From CAJBLF01 sp041679065 (GTDB lineage Bacteria; Patescibacteriota; Gracilibacteria; Absconditabacterales; Absconditicoccaceae): 8,710 nucleotides of DNA. The stretch is from positions 1 through 8,710 of the forward strand of contig JBBABI010000045.1 in assembly GCA_041679065.1 (NCBI GenBank), written 5' to 3'. Positions 1 through 4,772 of the stretch are shown in pieces. Within the stretch, counting starts at the first letter, position 1; each line of letters begins with the position of its first letter. The position numbers and the translations under genes were made by a program. The notes beneath the pieces are model-generated. The model was not told the origin of the DNA and made no database searches. It saw only the letters and a list, made by a program, of their open reading frames with translations.

Positions 1-432
1 CATATCATTGCGAATCTTCACTTCCTGAGGCACCTTATATACAGGTGTGGGAGTAGTATCCTGAGACCATTCATGTAGCATGCGTGCAAATGCCGGTCCT
101 TCCTTGTGATCGAACGGCTCGTTTTTTACCACAACGATCTTCTTTTGGGGGATGGGAACAATCCCCATATGCACAAGCATATTAAACATAAATACACCGC
201 CCATATCAAAATGTGTTCCTTGAGATTCAGAATTATAGAAGATGTGAATCTCATCTGAAAGTATAATGTGATCGGCATTATCGATACAGATATCAAAACC
301 TCTCTGGTCCTGATTCGTGTCACGATGAGGAAGATGAACCTTGTGTCCTTGCGCTTCCAGGTTCCGTACATATGCTTCATATTCCAGAGGTGCATTGCGC
401 ACCGTGCAAATAATAAAGATTGTTTTTTTCAT
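1..432 (-). CDS. Nucleoside 2-deoxyribosyltransferase-like protein, partial (C-terminus outside window)
   Basis: The reverse strand opens with ATG at 432 and stays open for 144 codons to the window edge, without TAA, TAG or UGA. The product starts MKKTIFIICTVRNA, a beta strand of Rossmann type. It continues with a helix ending LEAQGHKVHLPHRDTNQD (about residues 25-42), then DNADHIILSDEIHIFY (about 51-66) and SQGTHFDMGG (about 69-78). This order, with 'D..I..aDeihi.y...S.Gt.FD.G', is what I know from small proteins related to nucleoside 2-deoxyribosyltransferases, which cleave or exchange N-glycosidic bonds of nucleosides. The substrate cannot be told from sequence, and such folds also occur in nucleotide-sensing proteins. 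No Shine-Dalgarno precedes the start. A promoter at 464-491 faces this gene, giving an expected leader of about 25 nt. The gene is divergent from hemW. The reading frame is secure; the function is tentative. Confidence 0.75.
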   Translation of the reverse strand, partial: MKKTIFIICTVRNAPLEYEAYVRNLEAQGHKVHLPHRDTNQDQRGFDICIDNADHIILSDEIHIFYNSESQGTHFDMGGVFMFNMLVHMGIVPIPQKKIVVVKNEPFDHKEGPAFARMLHEWSQDTTPTPVYKVPQEVKIRNDM

Positions 433-463
433 GTATTTGTTTTTTTAGATTTCTTTTTTTATC

Positions 464-491
464 TCTATATACATTTACCATTAGAAGTCAA
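464..491 (-). promoter_or_regulatory. Sigma70-type promoter for the 1-432 gene
   Basis: On the minus strand TTGACT (491-486) is followed by a 16-nt spacer and TATAGA (469-464). Transcription would start near 457, about 25 nt before the ATG at 432. The -35 hexamer and spacer length match two other promoters in this window (1831-1858 and 3653-3680), which strengthens the call. It is a sequence match only. Confidence 0.6.
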
Positions 492-540
492 ATAAGATTT
501 CTTTATGATGATTTTTCTTGTTTTCAGCCACCTTTTCCTT

Positions 541-580
541 ACTCAATCTTTTAATGTTTTAATCTTCTAATTTTTTAATC
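541..580. repeat. Degenerate 8-bp tandem array at the 5' end of hemW
   Basis: Five octamers follow one another: ACTCAATC, TTTTAATG, TTTTAATC, TTCTAATT, TTTTAATC. The array ends exactly at the first plausible hemW start region and places a TAA (568-570) in the hemW frame, cutting it off from in-frame ATGs at 505 and 508. An 8-bp direct repeat TTTCCTTA lies on either side (534-541 and 584-591). This may be chance or the trace of an insertion. The rest of the 433-579 spacer is AT-rich and holds only the divergent promoter. Confidence 0.6.
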
Positions 581-1827
581 TGCTTTCCTTATATATCCAC
601 ATCCCCTTCTGCGCCAGCAAATGCGCTTACTGCTCTTTCAATAGCATGCCCATAGATTTTTCTGATAAACTAATTGATAGATATGTTGAAGCGCTGAAAA
701 AGGAGATAGATCATTACAGCGAGACACTGACTGACAAAGAGATAACGACGCTCTATATCTGATGAGGAACGCCAAGCAGGATCTGATCCTGAAGGATTAT
801 CGATATCATTGACTACCTATGAACGAAATTTAATCTCGAGAATCTCGCAGAATTCAGTATAGAATTAAATCCCTCTCCAGCGCAGGAGGTATTGGAATTT
901 GTAAAAACACTGAATAAGAGATATGCAAAGTTTCCAAGATTAAGATACAGCTTCGGCATCCAGAGCTTTGATGATGAAGTATTGCAGACAACCTGAAGGG
1001 CGTATAATTTTTCGCAGATTGCAGATTTTCTCAGAGAACTCGTTAAGCATAAAGAAGATAATGTTGTATTTAATTTCGACTTCATCGCATTCGGAAAATT
1101 CCAAGTCAGCAAAAATGGCAATAAGCAGCTTCGACACGAATTTAAGCGCGATTTCTTTCAGAAGTTTCTGGAAAGCGGGCTAGCAGATAGTATATCGCTG
1201 TATACATTGGAAGGAGTGAAGGACAAGTTGTCTGATGCATGATGCATGATGCAAGATCCACGACATTGAACTGATGACGAGATCATGGAAGAATTCATCA
1301 TCCTCAAAGACATCATCTTGAACGCATGATTCGCAAGATACGAAATCTCAAATTTCGCGAAACGCGGCAAAGCATCTATCCACAATATGGTGTATCGGAA
1401 TATGGAGAATTATATCGGCTTATGATTATCAGCATCATCATTCTTAATGCAGAATGTAGAATGCAGAATGCAGAAAATCTTTCCTAATTCTAAATTCTGA
1501 ACTCTGAATTCTAAATTCTGAACTCGTCGAACCAACACGTGAGATATCAAACAATACCTCGAATGACATCGGGTCGATGAACAGCAAGTCCAAACATTAA
1601 ATGAGTCAGATCTTTTGATAGAAGAATTTTTCTTGAGATTGAGAACTAATATTGGGATTGGAGATATTTCAAAATTTGAATCAGTTTTGGTACCTAATTA
1701 CGAATGACTAATTACGAATTACAAATGAGCGTGATTGATTGTCTCAGATGGAACCAGACTTCAGCTTACGGATAGTGGCATGAACGTATATAATACGATT
1801 ATCATAGATTTACTTCAGCAGTTATAA
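580..1827 (+). CDS. hemW: HemW-like radical SAM protein (heme chaperone family), UGA-rich
   Basis: The frame reads through 17 UGA codons as Gly to TAA at 1825. It shows LYIHIPFCASKCAYCSF (residues 4-20) with the CxxxCxxC [4Fe-4S] motif and the HemW-type Phe after it, GGGTPS at 61-66 (first two Gly are UGA), FGIQSFDDEVL near 127, SISLYTLEG, ARYEISNFAKRGKASIHN near 252-269, YIGLGLSASSF, and a C-terminal LRTNIGIG and LTDSG region. HemW proteins bind heme and an Fe-S cluster and are thought to deliver heme; they are often mislabelled coproporphyrinogen oxidase. The 415-codon length is slightly long because repeat arrays add residues. Oddities: no ATG, GTG or TTG start after the upstream TAA (CTG at 580 is the best guess); GRxH is GRAY (residue 142); the usual YW after HN is YR (273). 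It could be functional or in early decay. The family is certain; the start is not. Confidence 0.88.
1233..1253. repeat. In-frame heptamer array TGATGCA x3 inside hemW
   Basis: Three perfect tandem copies of TGATGCA occupy 21 nt, so the hemW frame is kept. One copy puts a UGA (1240-1242) in frame. The encoded stretch is SDAGCMMQ, in a variable region after the conserved SLYTLE segment. Confidence 0.8.
1444..1528. repeat. Two adjoining heptamer arrays inserted in frame in hemW
   Basis: The first part (1451-1478) is AGAATGT, AGAATGC, AGAATGC, AGAAAAT. The second repeats AATTCTAAATTCTGAACTC at 1486-1504 and 1507-1525, a 21-bp period built from heptamers ATTCTAA, ATTCTGA and ACTCTGA. At protein level it gives NSKFGTL-NSKFGTR, with each Gly encoded by UGA. 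The stretch lies between YIGLGLSASSF and the downstream RTNTGDIKQYL, where HemW proteins normally have only a short link, so about 25 residues look inserted. Confidence 0.8.
1695..1729. repeat. Heptamer array (GAATTAC type) near the 3' end of hemW
   Basis: Five tandem heptamers: TAATTAC, GAATGAC, TAATTAC, GAATTAC, AAATGAG. They code for PNYEGLITNYKGAG in the C-terminal domain of HemW, with UGA-Gly codons at 1705 and 1726. Here the array seems to replace normal sequence without a clear gain in length. Confidence 0.7.
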
Positions 1828-1830
1828 CTC

Positions 1831-1858
1831 TTGACTTTTATTAGTAAATAAATATAAG
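1831..1858 (+). promoter_or_regulatory. Promoter for the 1882 gene
   Basis: TTGACT (1831-1836), a 16-nt spacer and TATAAG (1853-1858), four bases after the hemW stop. The expected transcript start is near 1865, giving a leader of only about 17 nt with no Shine-Dalgarno. Both hexamers and the spacer length are identical to the promoter at 3653-3680. Confidence 0.65.
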
Positions 1859-1881
1859 TTATAAAATAAAAACTTAATCAT

Positions 1882-2316
1882 ATGAAAAACTATAACTTTT
1901 TGACGACAATATCATGTTGCTTTGTAATTGTAATACTATTCAATCTCGGAGACGCTTGTAGCAAGAGAAAGACGAATATTGAGAAGAAAGATAGAGAAAT
2001 GACTGAGATGCTGAATGCGATGAAATACAACGAATATCGCGACATTGAAAATAGCCAATTCGGCTACCTCATCGATCGCCTCAGAGCAAGCGAAAGATCA
2101 GGGAAAGTCGTACAATTCGGAGAGGAAGAATTTGATGTTTATCATTACAATGATTCAACCGATACATATCCTTATCGTTTGAATATGTTAAGGTATACTC
2201 TCTGCATCAATCCTAAATCTGTATTTCCTGATCACTTTACAATCATGAAGACCTGGGATAAAGGACAAGAAAAATACAATCAATGAATTTGGAGCGACAT
2301 TCGCTCCTTTTTTTAA
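1882..2316 (+). CDS. Small exported protein of unknown function, reading through its own terminator
   Basis: I do not recognise this family. ATG at 1882 follows AT-rich sequence without a ribosome binding site. Residues 5-24 form a hydrophobic signal-like segment (FLTTISCCFVIVILF) followed by LGDAC, a poor but possible lipobox with Cys26. The mature part is charged, with a helical stretch near 28-70 (KKDREMTEMLNAMKYNEY) and a Tyr-rich end. With the standard code it would stop at the UGA at 2284 (134 residues). With UGA as Gly it gains GIWSDIRSFF and stops at TAA 2314-2316 (144 residues). The extension is encoded by the terminator hairpin and its T-run. The gene has its own promoter and terminator and so appears to be transcribed alone. 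It is probably membrane-anchored or secreted. Confidence 0.7.
2291..2314 (+). terminator. Intrinsic terminator overlapping the end of the 1882 gene
   Basis: GGAGCGA (2291-2297), loop CAT, TCGCTCC (2301-2307), a perfect 7-bp GC-rich stem, directly followed by seven T (2308-2314). The TAA stop of the gene begins on the last T. Confidence 0.9.
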
Positions 2317-2333
2317 AAAAGAATCACCCCCTC

Positions 2334-2448
2334 CCCCTCTTTAGCAACGAGGGGAGCCCAACATTGAAAGTAAATGAAAAGCCTCCTTTGCTAAAGGAGG
2401 TGCCGAACCTGCCTGTCCGGTAGGCAGGCGAACGTGAGGCGGAGGATT
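2334..2448. repeat. Composite palindromic repeat in the spacer before nusA
   Basis: Three GC-rich hairpins lie in an otherwise AT-rich spacer: CCCCTC/GAGGGG (2334-2339, 2349-2354), CCTCCTTT/AAAGGAGG with a 3-base loop (2382-2400), and CCTGCCT/AGGCAGG (2408-2414, 2422-2428). The tail GTGAGGCGGAGGATT closes it. The style resembles non-coding interspersed repeats I know from CPR and Bacteroidetes genomes. The third hairpin looks inserted into the second unit (next entry). No ORF is supported here. Confidence 0.65.
2408..2432. repeat. Nested palindrome flanked by CGAA duplication
   Basis: The CCTGCCT-GTCCGGT-AGGCAGG palindrome is bordered by CGAA at 2404-2407 and again at 2429-2432. Removing one CGAA and the palindrome joins GTGCCGAA to CGTGAGGCGG, a smooth continuation of the outer repeat. 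That suggests insertion with a 4-bp target duplication. Confidence 0.45.
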
Positions 2449-2458
2449 AAATTATCTC

Positions 2459-2486
2459 TTGCAAACTTCCTCAAAATACTTATCCT
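2459..2486 (+). promoter_or_regulatory. Possible weak promoter for nusA
   Basis: TTGCAA (2459-2464), 16-nt spacer, TATCCT (2481-2486). The spacer length agrees with the better promoters here, but the hexamers are weaker. Downstream in the leader, AGCATA (2494-2499) can pair with TATGCT (2506-2511) just before TATTTTTTA, a weak terminator-like hairpin. Confidence 0.3.
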
Positions 2487-2537
2487 GATTATGAGCATAA
2501 TAGAATATGCTTATTTTTTATTTACTCAGAAAAAATC

Positions 2538-3569
2538 ATGAAATTAGATGGGAAAAGCATCCAAGCAGCCATTATGCAATTGGTAGATGATTATAAATTC
2601 GATCCGTATCAAGTATTAGAGATTGTCAAATCTGGGATCAAATCAGGATTTAAAAAGGATTTCTGTCAATACAAGAAATCTGAAATTTTGGTAAATATTG
2701 AAAATGATGGAACAGTAAAAATCTATAAAGAGCTCGAAGTGATAGAAGGAGATATCGAAGACGATGAAAGACAAGTCCATCTCAAGGAAGCGAAGAAAAT
2801 CAGGAAGGATGCAGAATTATGAGAGAAACTTCTGATAGATGTCACACCGGAAACCATGGAACTTTCAAGGATTGCCGCACAATCTGCTGCACAGACCATT
2901 AAACAATCATTGAAGTCCATAGAAAGAGAAAGATTTTACGAAAAATTCCAGAACAAACAGGGTGAACTACTCAAAGCGAGAGTCATCAGAGTGCATGCGG
3001 ACAGCGTGATCCTGGATATAGAAGGAACTGCGGTCGTCTTGCAGCCCGACGGTCAGATCCCCAACAGGATGTACGAACCAGGAGAAGAGATTTTTGTCCT
3101 TCTGAAACAGATCTCCAAAGATCAAGGAAGCATCGTCTTGGAAATCACTCAATCTACGACAGAATATATCGAGGCGATCCTGAGAAAAATCGTTCCCGAA
3201 TTGGAGGAAGGCATCATCACCATTGAGAAGATTGTTAGAATCCCAGGCAAAAGAACCAAGATTGTCGTCGTCTCTCATGAAGAGAAAGTTGATCCTGTAG
3301 GTGTGATGGTAGGAAGCAGATGAGACAGAATAAATACCGTGTTATCACTTCTGGACGGCGAAAAAATAGATTTCATAGAACAGACTGACGATCCCTTGCA
3401 ACTTATCAGGAATTGCTTGAAGCCTGCCCATATTGATCATATAGAAATTTTGGATCATAGAGCCATCGTTACCATAGAAGAAAGCCAGAAAGCGCTTGCT
3501 ATAGGAAAAGGAGCGAGTAATGTGAAATTAGCTTCGCAATTGACCGGATTCCAGATTGAAATCGTATAA
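2538..3569 (+). CDS. nusA: Transcription elongation/termination factor NusA (short form)
   Basis: The frame spans 343 codons with two UGA read as Gly (codons 95 and 262) and ends at TAA 3567. NusA binds RNA polymerase and nascent RNA and modulates pausing, termination and antitermination. Domain order: N-terminal RNAP-binding domain (about 1-135, with DAELG before LSRIAAQSAAQTIKQ), S1 (about 140-203, from GELLKARVIRV), KH1 (about 205-275, VGVMVGSR-Gly-DRI, then LLDGEKIDFIEQTDD and LKPAHID), and KH2 (about 285-343, ALAIGKGASNVKLASQL). It ends after KH2, like most NusA outside proteobacteria. UGA 262 supplies the last Gly of the KH1 GxxG loop. In KH2 the usual final Gly is Ala326, so that loop is GKGA and may bind RNA less well. 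There is no Shine-Dalgarno; the start follows AAAAAATC. A REP-like repeat and a terminator follow. Confidence 0.95.
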
Positions 3570-3571
3570 TA

Positions 3572-3609
3572 ATTGTCGTTCCGGCGTTAAGAACTTGCAG
3601 CCGGAATCC
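3572..3609 (+). repeat. REP-like palindromic element, copy 1 (after nusA)
   Basis: ATTGTCGTTCCGGCG begins two bases after the nusA stop, and GCCGGAATCC closes an imperfect palindrome (CCGGC with GCCGG). It matches copies at 7686-7728 (same strand) and 7753-7790 (opposite strand). Confidence 0.8.
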
Positions 3610-3618
3610 AAATAGAAG

Positions 3619-3648
3619 AAATCGCTTATGGAAGTAGGCGATTTTTTT
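3619..3648 (+). terminator. Intrinsic terminator of nusA
   Basis: AAATCGC (3619-3625) pairs with GCGATTT (3638-3644). The interior TTAT/GTAG can extend the stem through two wobble pairs to a GGAA tetraloop (3630-3633). A run of seven T covers 3642-3648. Confidence 0.8.
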
Positions 3649-3652
3649 ATAT

Positions 3653-3680
3653 TTGACTTTTGTCTAAAAATAGATATAAG
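3653..3680 (+). promoter_or_regulatory. Promoter for the 3764 gene
   Basis: TTGACT (3653-3658), 16-nt spacer, TATAAG (3675-3680), right after the nusA terminator. The expected start is near 3687, leaving a leader of about 77 nt that contains the double hairpin at 3702-3752. Confidence 0.65.
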
Positions 3681-3701
3681 ACTTTCGTTAAACAAAATCA
3701 T

Positions 3702-3752
3702 TAATCAGGGCTTAGCGGGATGCTAAACTCATAATCAGTGGCGGGATGCCAC
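3702..3752 (+). promoter_or_regulatory. Tandem GGGAT-loop hairpins in the 5' leader (possible RNA-binding protein site)
   Basis: Two copies of TAATCAG (3702-3708, 3732-3738) each introduce a 5-bp hairpin with the same loop. Hairpin 1 is TTAGC-GGGAT-GCTAA (3712-3726); hairpin 2 is GTGGC-GGGAT-GCCAC (3738-3752). The loops are identical, while the stems differ at positions 1 to 4 yet still pair, which is compensatory change between copies. Hairpin 2 touches the Shine-Dalgarno. Hairpins showing GGA in the loop beside a ribosome binding site are the known layout of CsrA/RsmA targets. Whether this organism has such a protein cannot be seen here, and a different regulator is equally possible. Confidence 0.6.
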
Positions 3753-3758
3753 AGGAGG
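3753..3758 (+). promoter_or_regulatory. Strong Shine-Dalgarno AGGAGG deciding the start at 3764
   Basis: AGGAGG is five bases before ATG 3764. It rules out the in-frame ATG at 3746, which lies inside the loop of hairpin 2. It is the only clear Shine-Dalgarno in front of a gene in this window. Confidence 0.85.
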
Positions 3759-3763
3759 AAAAC

Positions 3764-4723
3764 ATGAACAAAAGCAAATTAGAGAATCTGGAACAAGAGT
3801 TCCCTTTTTTAAAAAGTTTTTTGGAAAAAAACTTCGGCTTAGCGCTCAAGGACAAAAGAACTACGCTCAATATCAAAGTACAACGCATCGATCCTGAAAT
3901 CCTCTTCTACTTCGGGGATCATATGGATGGACATCGGTGCAGGTTTATCAAAGAAAAACAGTATGGATCATTATTTACGAGCTTTTTCTTTATAAATAAT
4001 GCTGGAGAACCTATCTATTTTCGGTTCGGGCCATTACATGACTGGGTACTCAATGATCTTCTTATCGTCAACAAAAAATTCCAGGCAAACACTAAAACAA
4101 TCGTCAAAGCAGAAACTGAGACCTGGTATGACATTGAAAAAAATGATGAAGGTGAGGCAATCCCGGTATTCAAGCATTTCTCAAGCCGGCAAATACACAT
4201 GACAATCTATAAGGAGCCGGAAGCAGGACTGCTATCACTAGTAAACGATCCTAATCTCGTCACCAAAGTACGCTTATACACAAGACTCCTGATACGACTG
4301 ATATGCAGTCGCAATAAAAATTACAAGATCGTAGAATCAAAACTCGAAGAAATCAAAAATCAATTCAAATCGTTTTTTGAAGAACATCTGCAGGCAGAAA
4401 TGTACAAAGAAAGGGCTTTTAATTGCCAGGTCGGTGATATTAAGTTCCTTTCGCTCTCCATGGCAGGACGGCTTCTGATCACTCTCGACACTCCCACTAC
4501 CCAGATAAGCTACATGGCAGTGGATGAGGAGAAATGCGATAGCCGCATGGGAGTCAATTCCATTGAAGCAACACTGGAAGAAGCGAAGACGATAACAGAA
4601 AGTTTCATTTCCAGCTGCACGAAAAGATTCAACGGAGGAGAAAAATTCTCTGACATCTTCAAGACAGGAGAAGTCGGATTCGCAGGACATGCCTTCGGAA
4701 AAAAAGCAGAACAATCTGCATAA
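3764..4723 (+). CDS. Conserved-looking protein of unknown function, 319 aa
   Basis: I do not recognise this family. The product is soluble and charged, with no signal peptide or membrane segment. It begins MNKSKLENLEQEFPFLKSF. The middle part is beta-rich and aromatic (FYFGDHMDGHRCRFIKEKQ, YFRFGPLHDWVLNDLLIVNKKF). Residues about 180-215 are helical and lysine-rich (VESKLEEIKNQFKSFFEEH), possibly a coiled coil. The C-terminal part holds DTPTTQISYMAVDEEKCDSR, a second helix (EATLEEAKTITESF) and a glycine-rich tail. All 17 Gly codons are GGN and none is UGA, unlike hemW. It has its own promoter, a structured leader with a strong ribosome binding site, and a strong terminator, so it is probably well expressed and controlled at translation. 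Nothing in the neighbours hints at its role. Confidence 0.85.
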   Translation: MNKSKLENLEQEFPFLKSFLEKNFGLALKDKRTTLNIKVQRIDPEILFYFGDHMDGHRCRFIKEKQYGSLFTSFFFINNAGEPIYFRFGPLHDWVLNDLLIVNKKFQANTKTIVKAETETWYDIEKNDEGEAIPVFKHFSSRQIHMTIYKEPEAGLLSLVNDPNLVTKVRLYTRLLIRLICSRNKNYKIVESKLEEIKNQFKSFFEEHLQAEMYKERAFNCQVGDIKFLSLSMAGRLLITLDTPTTQISYMAVDEEKCDSRMGVNSIEATLEEAKTITESFISSCTKRFNGGEKFSDIFKTGEVGFAGHAFGKKAEQSA

Positions 4724-4744
4724 AACATACTTGTACTTATGATT

Positions 4745-4772
4745 AAGGCGGATTATATATCCGTCTTTTTTT
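4745..4772 (+). terminator. Intrinsic terminator of the 3764 gene
   Basis: GGCGGAT (4747-4753) pairs with ATCCGTC (4759-4765, one G-U) around a TATAT loop. Flanking A/T can add two pairs, and seven T follow (4766-4772). The T-run reaches the mutL stop codon (4771-4773) of the converging gene. On the minus strand the hairpin lacks a T-run, so it works in one direction only. Confidence 0.85.

Noticed and set aside
760..1734. hemW as a pseudogene full of UGA stops
   Set aside because: Seventeen UGA but no TAA or TAG in about 1,250 bases, and conserved motifs continue across them; several UGA fall on family glycines. Loss of function by other changes is still possible and is noted separately.
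2334..2428. Palindromes before nusA as a riboswitch or CRISPR
   Set aside because: No equal spacers or repeated units as in CRISPR, and no riboswitch core recognised; the hairpins look like interspersed repeats and lie partly upstream of the likely nusA promoter.
2820..3323. nusA as three separate small genes
   Set aside because: All pieces lie in one frame separated only by single UGA codons, and the joined protein has the NusA domain order.
3746..3763. Upstream ATG (3746) as start of the 319-residue protein
   Set aside because: It lies within the loop of hairpin 2 and has no ribosome binding site, whereas AGGAGG is five bases before ATG 3764.
4337..4728. Minus-strand ORFs opposite the 3764 gene
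   Set aside because: They are frame shadows of a well-supported gene with its own promoter, ribosome binding site and terminator; no family motif is seen.
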